A stretch of 64,000 bases of DNA from Hyphococcus sp. GTDB lineage: Bacteria; Pseudomonadota; Alphaproteobacteria; Caulobacterales; Parvularculaceae. Made by a program: the position numbers and the translations under genes. Below are positions 26,149-36,014 of this stretch, in pieces (the first letter of the stretch is position 1; every line of letters begins with the position of its first letter). The notes beneath the pieces were generated by a model. It was not told the DNA's origin and made no database searches. It saw nothing but the letters and a program-made list of their open reading frames with translations. The stretch spans positions 186,001-250,000 of the forward strand of contig JAJFGB010000010.1 of NCBI GenBank assembly GCA_021776335.1, in the 5' to 3' direction.

Positions 26149-27270
26149 ATGAAACGCAAAATGATCATCGCTGGCGCGGCTGGCGCTATCTTGATCGCCG
26201 CCGGCGGCGCAGCCTTTACCTTTGGCAGTACTGTCGGTGTCGCGGCTGACGCAGCGGAAGGCGAACAAGCACAACAGGGCCCACCTCCGGCGGCGGTCGC
26301 CGTTGCGAGCGCCGAACGGCGGAGCCTTGCGCCGCGCTCCGAAGCGCCCGGCTCCGTCGTCTCAACCCGCGACAGCCTTGTCTCCGCGGCAACCACCGGA
26401 AAAATAGAATGGGTCGCAGAAATTGGCGCTGAAGTTGAAGCCGGCGATGTAATCGCCCGAATAGAGGCCGCAGACGCCGAATTTGCCCGCGATGACGGCG
26501 CGGCTGAAGTGCTTCGCCTTCAGGCGCGTGCAAACTATCTCGACAGTCTCTATCAGCGTTTCCTGGGGCTCGGTGAAGACGCCGGAGAATCCGAAGCAAC
26601 GCTCGATGAAATGCGCTCCAATCGTGACGAAGGGATGCAGGCATTGGCGCAAGCACAAGTGGCTTTGCGCCGTGCACAAATCAACCTTGCGCGCACAGAA
26701 GTTGCGGCGCCATTTGCCGGCCGCATTGTTTCACAGGAAACGCAAGTCGGTGAATATGCTAATCCGGGAACAGAGCTTGTCCGCCTCGTCGACACACGTC
26801 GCCTCGAGGTTACAGCGCGCGCACCAGCGCATCTCGCCCGTAATATAGACGCCGGCGACGTTATTAACGTCACCAACGGCGCCGAAATCATCAATGCTGA
26901 GGTGCGCGCCATCGTCCCGGTCGGCGACGCATTGTCACGCATGCTGGAGTTGCGGCTCGAACTTCCGGAAACCGCTTGGTATATCGGTTCTGCTGTGCGT
27001 GTGAGCTTGCCGTCCTCGGAAGCCCGGATGGTGACGGCAGTACCGCGCGACGCACTCGTCCTGCGCGCGGATCGCATCAGTGTTTTCGTGATCGGTGAAG
27101 ATAAATTAGCAAAACGCGTAGATATTGAACTCGGCACCGCGGAAGGCGAATTCATCGAAGTCATTGGCGATGTTAAGTCCGGTGATAGCGTTGTAATCCG
27201 CGGCGGCGAAAGGCTACGGGACGGGCAATCCGTAACGATTTCAACGCTGTCCGGCGAACCAAGCGTGTAA
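26149..27270 (+). CDS. RND efflux periplasmic adaptor (membrane fusion protein)
   Basis: About 373 residues. N-terminal signal or anchor (KRKMIIAGAAGAILIAAGGAAFTFG), then the biotinyl-lipoyl-like first half (TGKIEWVAEIGAEVEAGDVIARIEA), an alpha-helical hairpin (roughly residues 110-180), the second lipoyl half (RTEVAAPFAGRIVSQETQVGEYANPGTELVRLVD), a beta-barrel and a membrane-proximal domain ending SVVIRGGERLRDGQSV. It bridges the RND pump and an outer-membrane channel. No TolC-like gene follows. It starts 19 bp after the pump gene, with GAAGG upstream. Confidence 0.92.
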   Translation: MKRKMIIAGAAGAILIAAGGAAFTFGSTVGVAADAAEGEQAQQGPPPAAVAVASAERRSLAPRSEAPGSVVSTRDSLVSAATTGKIEWVAEIGAEVEAGDVIARIEAADAEFARDDGAAEVLRLQARANYLDSLYQRFLGLGEDAGESEATLDEMRSNRDEGMQALAQAQVALRRAQINLARTEVAAPFAGRIVSQETQVGEYANPGTELVRLVDTRRLEVTARAPAHLARNIDAGDVINVTNGAEIINAEVRAIVPVGDALSRMLELRLELPETAWYIGSAVRVSLPSSEARMVTAVPRDALVLRADRISVFVIGEDKLAKRVDIELGTAEGEFIEVIGDVKSGDSVVIRGGERLRDGQSVTISTLSGEPSV

Positions 27271-27371
27271 CCCATAATCCAGGCGTACATGGCCTGGAGT
27301 GAGTATCCAGCACGTTGCGGCTATCGTTGGCGTTGCACCGGGCCGTCGAAGAATAAGAACCCTATTGGCGC

Positions 27372-27653
27372 CTAATCGCCCATTTCGCCGAAGCCATCCT
27401 CGACCAGCTTAACGATCGACTCAACAGCTTCGGCCGCTTGTGGTCCAGTGGCGCTGATTTCAATCGCCGTTCCCTTACTGGCGAGCAGCATCAACAAATC
27501 AAGTTGAGAGTCGCTGGCGGCAATGCGCTCCTGATTACGAACAGTAACGACAGCGTCATAAGACCTTGCCAGCGTCGAGAGATAGCGCGAAGGCCTGATA
27601 TGTAATCCAAGCTTATTGCGGATTTCGACTGTTGCTTTGATTGCGTCCGCCAC
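27372..27653 (-). CDS. ptsH: HPr-family phosphocarrier protein
   Basis: 93 residues with the HPr open-faced beta-sandwich. The phosphorylated His18 lies in KLGLHIRPSRY and the regulatory serine position is Ser49 (DSQLDLLMLLA), with the usual 31-residue spacing. In alphaproteobacteria HPr belongs to the regulatory nitrogen-type PTS and often is a target of HprK on that serine. It starts right after the EIIA stop, so the two are co-transcribed. No hprK is visible in the window. Confidence 0.88.
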   Translation of the reverse strand: MADAIKATVEIRNKLGLHIRPSRYLSTLARSYDAVVTVRNQERIAASDSQLDLLMLLASKGTAIEISATGPQAAEAVESIVKLVEDGFGEMGD

Positions 27654-28064
27654 CTAGTCCGCCGTCTCCCCGGACAAAACCCAGGACGCAACATTGATAT
27701 ATTTGCGCCCCGCCTCATGAGCGGCTTTGACCGCCTCCTCGAGATCGCTGTCGGCGCGAATCGATGCGAGCTTGATCAGCATTGGCAAGTTAACGCCTGC
27801 AACAACTTCTGCGTTGGCTTTTTCCATGACTGAAATCGCAAGGTTCGATGGCGTTCCACCAAACATATCCGTCAGGATAATTACGCCGTCGCCGGTGTTC
27901 ACTTCTTTTGCTGCGTCCAGAATGTCCTGGCGGCGTTTTTCCATATCGTCATCTGGCCCAATCGAGACCGCTTTGATCCCTTCTTGTGGGCCCACAACAT
28001 GCTCAGCGGCGGACAAAAACTCCTCCGCGAGACGGCCGTGGGAAACAACAACCAAACCAATCAT
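27654..28064 (-). CDS. PTS EIIA component, mannose-type (EIIA-Man fold)
   Basis: 136 residues. The active His9 is in IGLVVVSHGRLAEEFL, followed by DGVIILTDMFGGTPSNLAI, the EIIA-Man signature. It accepts phosphate from HPr. With no EIIB/EIIC genes nearby it is probably regulatory rather than for sugar uptake, as for the EIIA encoded in alphaproteobacterial chvI-chvG-hprK-ptsM-ptsH clusters. The gap to chvG is 78 bp and contains no gene. Confidence 0.88.
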   Translation of the reverse strand: MIGLVVVSHGRLAEEFLSAAEHVVGPQEGIKAVSIGPDDDMEKRRQDILDAAKEVNTGDGVIILTDMFGGTPSNLAISVMEKANAEVVAGVNLPMLIKLASIRADSDLEEAVKAAHEAGRKYINVASWVLSGETAD

Positions 28065-28142
28065 TCAAATCGCCCCAGAATCGTTCTGCCCCTGAATCTA
28101 TGGTGCGCAAAGTAAACAATATGTCTACTAAAAACCGATGGT

Positions 28143-29864
28143 TTAATCGATCGGCAGCTCGACGACAAAACGAGCGCCAGTCGGCAAACCCGCCGCCCCC
28201 TGGGAATCCCCGGATCGGTTTTCCACAAAGATGCGCCCACCATGGGAATTGACGATCTGCCTTGAAATAGCGAGCCCCAAGCCGGAATTGTTACCGAAAT
28301 CAGATCCCTTTGGGCGTTTTGTGTAGAAACGCTGGAATACCGCCTCCAGGTTGTCTGGCGGAATACCTGGGCCGTCATCCTCTATGACAATGCGGGCGAT
28401 GGGCATGCGCGGCGTAGGCCCATCCAAACGGACCACCACTTCACCACCCACAGGACTGAAGGACAACGCATTGTCAACAAGGTTGCGAATGACTTGCCCC
28501 AGCGCGGACGGATTGCCCAAGACATATACTTCCTGAAGTGGCTGATGAAAAACGATGTGCGCGGCGCCATCTTTCGAATGATCGCCATACATTGTGACGA
28601 TGTCTTTCACTAATTTCGACAGATCCACAGCATCGCGACTCTCCCGCGCCAGCTCGGCGTCGAGGCGGGACGCATTGGATATGTCCGTTATCAAACGGTC
28701 CATTCGAGCAACATCTTTTTGAATCACCGCCATTAACTTCGCCTGTTGCTCCGGCGTTTTTGCGATGGCCAGGGTTTCTGCGGCACTGCGAATTGATGTC
28801 AGCGGATTCTTCAGCTCATGAGATACATCAGCAGCAAAGCTCTCAATAGCGTCAATCCGCGCATAGATCGCCTGGGTCATCGACTTTAGCGAACCTGACA
28901 GCTCACCGATTTCGTCCTTGCGGGTCGTAAAATCAGGTATGCGGACGCGCCCGGCCGCAGCAATCCCCTCGCGGACACGGTCGGCTGAAACTGCCAGTTG
29001 ACGAATTGGCTGCGCGATTGTTGTTGTCAGCATCAGTGAAGACAGGATCCCGGCGACCACAGCCAGACCGAAAAATGGCAGGATTGCAAATCGCGCTTCT
29101 TCGACAAGTTCATCGATGCCGCCGATCTCTGCCGTGACAAGGCCGTATATTGCCTGCACCCGCCGGATTGGCACTGACACCGAGGCGACAAGCTCGCCCT
29201 CCTCATTGATGCGCACCGAAGTCGCGCCGCGCTCTCCGGCAAATGGCGAAGAGGCAAGCGCTGCGTTTAGTTCACTCTCTATTGTACGCCTTGCCGCCGC
29301 CTGTCGGTATTCCCGGGAGAATATGTCCGTAAGAATCTGCCACAAATCGCCATCGGGCAATAAGGACGGCGCCGTGCTTTCTTCAATTGATGGAAGGTTT
29401 TGGGCGATGATTTGATCTTCACGCAGCACAACATCTTCAATGAGCAGGCTATTTGCATCGGATACTGGCGGGTCATCAAATGTCTGCGGCGCATTAAAAA
29501 TCCGCACGCGCCCCTCAAAGCTGTCCCATACCCGATTGAAAACCTCGCGAACGTCACGCTGGCTAAGCGACAAGGAGCATAAAGTAGTTTCTTCACCCTG
29601 GCGGATGATATCCGCTTCCTCGACGGGCTGGCAGGAACTTTCGTCAATGGCGACTTGTGCCAACACATCAGCAATAATCTGCGCCTGCGCCCGCACGCCC
29701 TCCAATTTTGCCTGGACGAGACCGTCGCGATATTGTGTTAGCCCGAAGGAGCCAACCAACAGAATTACCAGCGCGATCAGATTGGCGAGAACAATCGTCA
29801 CGGTCAGGCGCGATATCGCAACACGCGCGCGGCGTCTTCGCACCATGCCGCCCGAATCCGTCAT
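28143..29864 (-). CDS. chvG: Sensor histidine kinase ChvG
   Basis: 573 residues: helix 1 (VTIVLANLIALVILLVGSFG), a ~230-residue periplasmic sensor domain, helix 2 (FAILPFFGLAVVAGILSSLMLTT), HAMP, HisKA with phospho-His349 in DVSHELKNPLTS, and HATPase (NLVDNALSFSPVGGEV, DDGPGIPP, GNNSGLGLAISRQIVNSHGG). ChvG/ExoS kinases respond to acid and envelope stress in alphaproteobacteria and control motility and exopolysaccharide. It lies 6 bp after chvI. The link to the polysaccharide cluster elsewhere in the window is inference. Confidence 0.9.
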   Translation of the reverse strand: MTDSGGMVRRRRARVAISRLTVTIVLANLIALVILLVGSFGLTQYRDGLVQAKLEGVRAQAQIIADVLAQVAIDESSCQPVEEADIIRQGEETTLCSLSLSQRDVREVFNRVWDSFEGRVRIFNAPQTFDDPPVSDANSLLIEDVVLREDQIIAQNLPSIEESTAPSLLPDGDLWQILTDIFSREYRQAAARRTIESELNAALASSPFAGERGATSVRINEEGELVASVSVPIRRVQAIYGLVTAEIGGIDELVEEARFAILPFFGLAVVAGILSSLMLTTTIAQPIRQLAVSADRVREGIAAAGRVRIPDFTTRKDEIGELSGSLKSMTQAIYARIDAIESFAADVSHELKNPLTSIRSAAETLAIAKTPEQQAKLMAVIQKDVARMDRLITDISNASRLDAELARESRDAVDLSKLVKDIVTMYGDHSKDGAAHIVFHQPLQEVYVLGNPSALGQVIRNLVDNALSFSPVGGEVVVRLDGPTPRMPIARIVIEDDGPGIPPDNLEAVFQRFYTKRPKGSDFGNNSGLGLAISRQIVNSHGGRIFVENRSGDSQGAAGLPTGARFVVELPID

Positions 29865-29870
29865 CGACGA

Positions 29871-30566
29871 TTAATCTTCCTTGTATTTGTATCCGACGCC
29901 GTAAAGCGTTTCGACGGCGTCAAATTCTTTGTCGACAACGCGAAACTTCTTCCGAACACGTTTGATATGGCTGTCTATTGTGCGGTCATCCACATAAACC
30001 TGATCATCATACGCAGCATCCATCAGACTGTCTCTGCTCTTGACGAAACCCGGGCGCTGCGCCAGCGCCTCAAGGATCAAAAATTCCGTTACCGTCAACA
30101 CAACCGATTGATCTTTCCATAGGCATGCGTGACGCATCGGATCGAGGGTCAGACTGCCACGGCGTAGTATTTTCTTTTCTTCTTCCGCCGTCGGCGTCTC
30201 ACCTGCCTGGGCCCGGCGCAAAACAGCTTTCACACGCTCTAACAGCAATCTTTGGGAGAACGGTTTTTTGACATAATCGTCGGCGCCCATGGTAAGGCCC
30301 AGCACTTCATCGATCTCCTCATCTTTCGACGTCAGAAAAATCAAAGGCAGGCTTGATGTCTGGCGAATCCGGCGCAATAGCTCCATGCCGTCCATGGTCG
30401 GCATTTTGATATCCGACACCACCACATCCGGCGGGGTCGCGTTGATATAGTCAAGCGCCGCCGCGCCATCTTCAAAAGGCTTAACGGTGTACCCTTCGGC
30501 CTCTAATGCAATCGATACCGACGTCAGGATATTTTCGTCGTCGTCGACCAGCGCAATTATCGCCAT
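29871..30566 (-). CDS. chvI: Response regulator ChvI
   Basis: 231 residues: receiver domain with phospho-acceptor Asp52 ([15 protein letters not shown]), acidic pocket near residues 8-10 (VDDDEN), Lys in [10 protein letters not shown], and an OmpR-type winged-helix DNA-binding domain ([52 protein letters not shown]). It is the partner of ChvG encoded immediately downstream. The 109 bp upstream hold its promoter region, with no motif I can assign with confidence. Confidence 0.92.
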   Translation of the reverse strand: MAIIALVDDDENILTSVSIALEAEGYTVKPFEDGAAALDYINATPPDVVVSDIKMPTMDGMELLRRIRQTSSLPLIFLTSKDEEIDEVLGLTMGADDYVKKPFSQRLLLERVKAVLRRAQAGETPTAEEEKKILRRGSLTLDPMRHACLWKDQSVVLTVTEFLILEALAQRPGFVKSRDSLMDAAYDDQVYVDDRTIDSHIKRVRKKFRVVDKEFDAVETLYGVGYKYKED

Positions 30567-30675
30567 GCTCTCAATCCCCGTGTGATTTCAACTTCTTACT
30601 ATGGCGCGCTGCGGGCGTATAGAAGGCGCCGCCAAGGCGGTTTTGTGACGGTTCACCGCTAAACGCAAAAACTCT

Positions 30676-31032
30676 TTATTCAACCCGCGCCGCATTCTCG
30701 ATGAATTCGGCAAGCCGAACATCGCGATCCGACAATCCTCCTGCATCGTGAGTCGCCAGCGTGATCTCCACCTTGTTATAAACATTGAACCATTCGGGAT
30801 GATGATCCGTCTTTTCGGCTTCTAACGCGACTCGGGTCATAAAACCCCAGGCAGCGTTGAAATCTCTAAAGACAAATGTCTTTTCCGCCGCGTCGCGGCC
30901 CTCAACATCTTTCCAGCCCGGATTAGCAGCAAAAAAAGCCGCGCGAGCGCCAAGCGTCAGTTTTTCAATAATCGCTAAGTCTCCCGTTTCAGTCCGTAAA
31001 AACGCTTTAAGCGGCGCGCGCGCTTTTGTCAT
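30676..31032 (-). CDS. 4a-hydroxytetrahydrobiopterin dehydratase-family protein (PhhB/PCD)
   Basis: About 118 residues. The PCD motif is present: [39 protein letters not shown] contains the His-His pair, Trp and downstream His of the active site. PhhB recycles the pterin of phenylalanine hydroxylase; no phhA is seen here, and many bacteria carry PCD-like proteins with other roles. The ATG at 31032 is chosen because it begins shortly before the conserved core; an in-frame start at 31101 would run into the Fur-like box. Confidence 0.82.
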   Translation of the reverse strand: MTKARAPLKAFLRTETGDLAIIEKLTLGARAAFFAANPGWKDVEGRDAAEKTFVFRDFNAAWGFMTRVALEAEKTDHHPEWFNVYNKVEITLATHDAGGLSDRDVRLAEFIENAARVE

Positions 31033-31094
31033 GGCCGCTCGCCGACTTCTTGGGGTTTTATCAATAATTTGGCGGCGGCGCGACAATTCTGTAA

Positions 31095-31148
31095 TTGACA
31101 ATCATTCGCAAGACGCCTAGCTCTGTCGTTGTTAACAATCATTCGCAA
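31095..31148 (+). promoter_or_regulatory. Two Fur-like boxes upstream of the TonB-dependent receptor
   Basis: TTGACAATCATTCGCAA (31095-31111) and TTAACAATCATTCGCAA (31132-31148) differ at one base and lie 37 bp apart centre to centre. Each is an imperfect palindrome around AAT-N-ATT, the core of Fur-type operators. They are 31-84 bp ahead of the receptor start, and 63-116 bp from the divergent pterin dehydratase start. Confidence 0.6.
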
Positions 31149-31178
31149 CTAGTGGATGTGCCCGGGAGAATATGAGTC

Positions 31179-33416
31179 ATGTTGAGAGTTCGGCGCTTTG
31201 CCGCAGTAGGCGTCATTGTCGCCACGGTCACATTTACAACGGCGCAAGCCAAAGACGCAGAAACCACTCAGCCGGCTTATACAGCGATTGACGAAATAAC
31301 GGTCTTCGCATCTGCAGGCGGAATCGGGGACGTTCCCGGCGCCATTACGTACATTAGCGCGGACGACATCGAGAGACATTCTTACGCAGATATTCTCAGA
31401 ACGCTGCGTCTGGTGCCTGGTGTCAATATACAAGAAGAAGACGGCTATGGCCTGCGCCCCAATATCGGCCTGCGCGGATCCGGCTCTGATCGGTCAGCAC
31501 GCATTACGGTAATGGAAGACGGCGTGCCGATTGCGCCAGCGCCCTATGCAGCGCCCGAAGCCTATTATTTTCCCTATGCCGGACGCATCAATACGATTGA
31601 AGTGACAAAGGGAACCGGCGCCGTAAAATATGGTCCACGCACCACCGGCGGCGCCATCAACCTCTTTTCAACACCGATCCCGGAAGAATGGTCCGCCCGT
31701 GCCGAGTTTCTTTATGGCAGTGACGATGGCCGCCGCCTTCATGCCTGGGCCGGTGGGCGCGGCGATGTGGGCCCCTTCGATGCCGGTATTTTGATTGAAA
31801 CATTTCAATACAACACGGACGGGTTTAAACGCATTGATGCTGGCGGAAGCACAGGCTTTGACATATCCGACTATGTCATAAAAGCCGGTGTTTATACAAA
31901 AGACGGCGCCTCTGTTCCACAAAGTCTGGAGTTTAAATATCAGCGCTCGGATGAAACATCGAATGAGACCTATCTTGGTCTCACGCGTACTGATTTCGCC
32001 GCCGCCCCCGATCGCCGCTATAATGGGTCTCAGGAAGATCAATTCGACGGCGAGCATGAAACCTTTCAGGCCAGCTATTCTGCTGAATTCACACCCCAAT
32101 TATCACTGGATGTGATCGCCTATCGCACTGAGTTTCAGCGCGACTGGTTCAAGCTCGAACGTGTATTGGGTGTTTCAACCTCTTCTATCCTCGCCGATCC
32201 CGTGACCTTTGCTGCGGAATTTCAAAACATCCTCGCCGCACCAGGCTTTGTCGGGCCCGACGACGCCATGGAGCTTCGCCATAATGCGCGCACCTATTAC
32301 GCAAATGGCGTACAGGGCATTTTGACCTTCAATACACAGACCGGCCCCATTGATCACGCGCTAGAGGCCAGCCTGCGCTGGCACAAAGATGAAGTTGATC
32401 GTTTCCAGAATTTCGAAAATTTTCGCGCCGACAACAGCGCGCTTATCCTCACCAGCATAGAAGCGCCGGGATCAGATTCAAACCGCATTGAATCCGGCGA
32501 AGCGATTGCGATCTTTGTGCAGGATAATATTGACTGGAATCGTCTACACGCCACACTCGGCCTGCGCATTGAGGCAATTGACCTAAAGCGCCAGGATTTT
32601 GGCCGCAATGACCCGACGCGCAGCGGCGCCAATCTGTCGACACGCGAAAATTCACTCACCTCCGTTTCACCCGCTATTGGCCTTGTCTATGATGTTACCG
32701 ATCAACTTTCGGTTCTCGGCGGCGTTTATCGCGGCTTCGCGCCGCCCTCACCCGGCAACGCTCAATCGAGCGAAGAAGAGGCGACCAATTGGGAAGCCGG
32801 ATTTCGCTGGTCAGCCAGCGGCGCAAGCGTTGAAGCGATAGGTTATTTCAATGACTATCAAAACCTGATCGGCACCTGCACGGCGTCGACCGGCGGCAAT
32901 TGTGTCATCGGTGACCAGTTCGACGGCGGTGACGTCAATGTTTACGGTCTTGAATTTGTTGGCGCGATTGACGCTGCAAAATGGATTGATGCGCCGTTCG
33001 CTATACCACTTTCAGCTGTCTACACGCTGACACAGACAGAGTTTCAAACCTCATTTTCGTCTGGGTTTGGCCCCTGGGGCGCTGTCGCTGTCGGTGATGA
33101 ACTTCCCTATGTCGCCGACCACCAACTGTTTTTGACAGCCGGCGTTGAGGGCGAGCAATGGGGGGGCGAGATCGCTATGCTTTATCAGTCGGAACGGCGT
33201 ACGGTTGCAGGACAGGGCGCCATCCCAGTCGCAGAAAAACTTGACGCCCACTCAGTATTCGATTTTTCCGCCTATGTGGAACTATTCGAAGGCGTGAAGA
33301 TCCGCGGCAAACTCGAGAATATGTTCAACGAAGTTTATGTCGCCGCAAACCGGCCTGCAGGCCTGCGCCCGGGGCTGCCGCGCACCTTCTGGGTCGGGGT
33401 TGATCTGTCGTTTTAG
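31179..33416 (+). CDS. TonB-dependent outer-membrane receptor, FecA-like
   Basis: 745 residues. Signal peptide ending about TTAQA, then a TonB box-like DEITVFA, a plug domain (GDVPGAITYISADDIERHSYADILRTLRLVPGVNI; GSGSDRSARITVMEDGVPIAP; IEVTKGTGAVKYGPRTTGGAINL) and a 22-strand barrel ending in Phe (FWVGVDLSF). FecA-like receptors import iron complexes, and the two Fur-like boxes upstream support iron control. The ligand is unknown. It stands alone, without a FecIR pair or ABC transporter beside it. Confidence 0.9.
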   Translation: MLRVRRFAAVGVIVATVTFTTAQAKDAETTQPAYTAIDEITVFASAGGIGDVPGAITYISADDIERHSYADILRTLRLVPGVNIQEEDGYGLRPNIGLRGSGSDRSARITVMEDGVPIAPAPYAAPEAYYFPYAGRINTIEVTKGTGAVKYGPRTTGGAINLFSTPIPEEWSARAEFLYGSDDGRRLHAWAGGRGDVGPFDAGILIETFQYNTDGFKRIDAGGSTGFDISDYVIKAGVYTKDGASVPQSLEFKYQRSDETSNETYLGLTRTDFAAAPDRRYNGSQEDQFDGEHETFQASYSAEFTPQLSLDVIAYRTEFQRDWFKLERVLGVSTSSILADPVTFAAEFQNILAAPGFVGPDDAMELRHNARTYYANGVQGILTFNTQTGPIDHALEASLRWHKDEVDRFQNFENFRADNSALILTSIEAPGSDSNRIESGEAIAIFVQDNIDWNRLHATLGLRIEAIDLKRQDFGRNDPTRSGANLSTRENSLTSVSPAIGLVYDVTDQLSVLGGVYRGFAPPSPGNAQSSEEEATNWEAGFRWSASGASVEAIGYFNDYQNLIGTCTASTGGNCVIGDQFDGGDVNVYGLEFVGAIDAAKWIDAPFAIPLSAVYTLTQTEFQTSFSSGFGPWGAVAVGDELPYVADHQLFLTAGVEGEQWGGEIAMLYQSERRTVAGQGAIPVAEKLDAHSVFDFSAYVELFEGVKIRGKLENMFNEVYVAANRPAGLRPGLPRTFWVGVDLSF

Positions 33417-33483
33417 TGCGCGTTCGCAAAGAGTAAGCACACGAGGCGACTGCCCTATCCGCACGCCAAGTAGCTAAAACTTG

Positions 33484-34617
33484 TCAAACCGGCGCCCGAT
33501 GATAGACACCGCCGCATTTCGGTATCGGGACCCGCGTCGTGTTTGGATAACTCAGCGGCAACTTCTTTAGGCTACGAACCGCCAAATAGGCAAAACACTC
33601 CGCCTCAAGATCGTCGCCGCGCCAACCGATTTCTTCTGCTGTCAGAACAGGCGCCTCAAGCGCTTCCTTCAGCGCGGTCATCAATGCGGGGTTACTCCGC
33701 CCCCCACCGCAGACAACCCATTCTCCTGGCGGTTCAGGAAGAAACTTCTCCGACTGACGGATGCACGCAGCGGTAAATGCGGTGAGCGTCGCGGCGCCGT
33801 CCTCTGGCAACAAGCGCAACACAGGATCAATCTTAAAATCGTATCGATCCAGAGATTTTGGCGGCTTGCGTCGAAGATAGGGCGCGAGCAGCATCATTCT
33901 CAAAATGTCCGTATGAACCCGGCCCGCTCGCGCCAGAGCGCCATCCTTGTCCATCGCTTCGCCGGTCCTCAACGCCACCCACTCATCAAGCAGACCATTT
34001 CCGGGGCCGCAATCAAAAGCCATGAGATCAATCCCGCGCGCGTGTTTCGGAACGAAGGTAATGTTTGAAACACCGCCAAGATTGATGACGCCGACAGCGC
34101 AATCGGGCGCATCGTCAAGGGCAGCGACCATTGCGCGATGATAAATCGGGGCAAAAGGCGCGCCCTCGCCCCCGGCGGCGATATCTGCCGCCCGAAAATC
34201 AGCAACAACATCTATTTTTGTTTCTCGCGCGAGAACGACGCCATCGCCGATTTGCCAGCTGCGCCCGACGCTGTCCGTCCCCTGCCCCCTGCGATGCAAA
34301 ATCGTCTGGCCATGAAAACCAATCACGTCGATCTCTGTGCGCCCGGCGCCCGCTTTCTCAAGCAGTCTTTCCACCGCTTCCACATGCGCCTGCGTCACCT
34401 CACCTGCGGCTTTGCCGATCTCCGCGGCGGCGTCGCGCCCTTCCAGCGCCGCCTTAATCGCGCGCCGCACCCAGATTTTCATATCCCGGTCATAGGGCAA
34501 GTGTATCGTCGGCCCCGACTCGATAAAATCTTCGCCGTCGGTCGTCAAAATCGCGGCGTCAATACCGTCCAGCGACGTGCCGCTCATCAAGCCAATGGCC
34601 GTCAGCCTCTCAGACAT
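33484..34617 (-). CDS. anmK: Anhydro-N-acetylmuramic acid kinase
   Basis: 377 residues of the AnmK family (ASKHA fold): IGLMSGTSLDGIDAAI at the N-terminus, IGFHGQTILHR, INLGGVSNITFV, FDCGPGNGLLDEWV and VVCGGGRSNPALM. It cleaves and phosphorylates 1,6-anhydroMurNAc to MurNAc-6-phosphate in peptidoglycan recycling. It is divergent from tyrS, a pairing also seen in other alphaproteobacteria; the 149-bp gap must carry both promoters, which I cannot place. Confidence 0.93.
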   Translation of the reverse strand: MSERLTAIGLMSGTSLDGIDAAILTTDGEDFIESGPTIHLPYDRDMKIWVRRAIKAALEGRDAAAEIGKAAGEVTQAHVEAVERLLEKAGAGRTEIDVIGFHGQTILHRRGQGTDSVGRSWQIGDGVVLARETKIDVVADFRAADIAAGGEGAPFAPIYHRAMVAALDDAPDCAVGVINLGGVSNITFVPKHARGIDLMAFDCGPGNGLLDEWVALRTGEAMDKDGALARAGRVHTDILRMMLLAPYLRRKPPKSLDRYDFKIDPVLRLLPEDGAATLTAFTAACIRQSEKFLPEPPGEWVVCGGGRSNPALMTALKEALEAPVLTAEEIGWRGDDLEAECFAYLAVRSLKKLPLSYPNTTRVPIPKCGGVYHRAPV

Positions 34618-34766
34618 CCAAATCTCACCTTACAGCGTGACAAAACTTAAATACCCTACCAAGAGTCGCGTCGAAATCTCTAATCTCGGTTAATTCCCAT
34701 CCGACGGTTGATTGGAAAAATCTCCGCAGCGTGGTACGGGCTGCGCGGCAAAGGCCGAGTTAAGAT

Positions 34767-36014
34767 ATGACCGCATATAAATCCGATTTTCTGCGCGTTC
34801 TCGATGAGCGCGGCTTTATCCATCAAGGAACTAACCTTGAAGGGCTGGACACACGCGCCGCAAAAGAATGCCTGACCGGTTACATCGGCTTTGATGCAAC
34901 AGCGAAAAGCCTTCATGCAGGAAGCCTTATTCAGATCATGCTGCTCTACTGGCTGCAGCAAACTGGCCATCGCCCGGTCGCCCTGATGGGCGGCGGCACA
35001 ACCAAGGTCGGTGATCCAAGCGGAAAGGACCAGCAACGCACGCTGCTGAGCGACCAAGACATCAGCGATAATATCGCTTCGATCAAGGTTGTTTTCGACC
35101 AGTTTCTAACCTTTGGAGACGGCCCCAAAGACGCCATCATGGCTAATAACGATGAATGGCTTTCAAAGCTTAGCTATATTGAGTTTCTACGTGATTACGG
35201 CATTCACTTTACAATAAACCGTATGCTGACTTTCGATAGCGTCAAATTGCGACTTGACCGTGAAAGCCCCCTGACATTTCTCGAATTCAATTATATGCTG
35301 ATGCAGGCCTATGATTTTCACGCCCTCTATAATCGGTATGGCTGTGCGTTGCAGCTCGGCGGCTCTGATCAATGGGGAAACATTGTCAATGGCGTCGAAC
35401 TTTGCCGGCGCAAGGACGGCGCAGAAGTATTTGGCGTTACGACACCACTATTAACGACTGCGTCGGGCAAGAAAATGGGCAAAACGGAAAGCGGCGCCGT
35501 GTGGCTCAATCCCGATATGTTTTCCGCATATGATTATTGGCAGTATTGGCGCAATACCGAAGATGTCGATGTCGGCAAAATGCTGGCATTGGTAACAACG
35601 CTTCCGATGGATGAGGTCGCGCGCATGGGCGCATTGCAAGGCGCCGACATCAATGATGCGAAGAAAATTCTCGCAACGGAAGCAACAGCGCTTTTGCACG
35701 GTCGCAAAGCTGCGGAGAGCGCAGCGGCCACAGCACAAAATACATTCGAGCAAGGCGGCCTCGGCGGCGATTTGCCAACGATAAATCTCGCTGCCGCCGA
35801 TATTGAGTCTGGCGCACCGGTGCTTGATCAATTTATCGCTGCCGGGCTTTGCTCATCGAAAGGCGAAGCGCGCCGTCACATCAAGGCGGGCGCGCTCAAA
35901 ATCAACGACCTGCCAATTTCCGAGGAAAGAACGCTCGTTTCATCTGACATTGCGGACGGCGCAATCAAGCTGTCCATCGGCAAAAAGAAACACGCAATCA
36001 TCCGCGTTTCCTAA
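34767..36014 (+). CDS. tyrS: Tyrosyl-tRNA synthetase
   Basis: 415 residues, class I. The HIGH-like motif is [13 protein letters not shown] is [10 protein letters not shown], and the tyrosine pocket is in YMLMQAYDF and [16 protein letters not shown]-terminal S4 RNA-binding domain begins about [19 protein letters not shown]. The last four bases overlap the end of the large minus-strand gene (convergent). Confidence 0.96.
   Translation: MTAYKSDFLRVLDERGFIHQGTNLEGLDTRAAKECLTGYIGFDATAKSLHAGSLIQIMLLYWLQQTGHRPVALMGGGTTKVGDPSGKDQQRTLLSDQDISDNIASIKVVFDQFLTFGDGPKDAIMANNDEWLSKLSYIEFLRDYGIHFTINRMLTFDSVKLRLDRESPLTFLEFNYMLMQAYDFHALYNRYGCALQLGGSDQWGNIVNGVELCRRKDGAEVFGVTTPLLTTASGKKMGKTESGAVWLNPDMFSAYDYWQYWRNTEDVDVGKMLALVTTLPMDEVARMGALQGADINDAKKILATEATALLHGRKAAESAAATAQNTFEQGGLGGDLPTINLAAADIESGAPVLDQFIAAGLCSSKGEARRHIKAGALKINDLPISEERTLVSSDIADGAIKLSIGKKKHAIIRVS

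Noticed and set aside
27277-27300. Inverted repeat CCAGGC/GCCTGG between the adaptor and ptsH genes
   Set aside because: Short stem without a U-rich tail; not convincing as a terminator.
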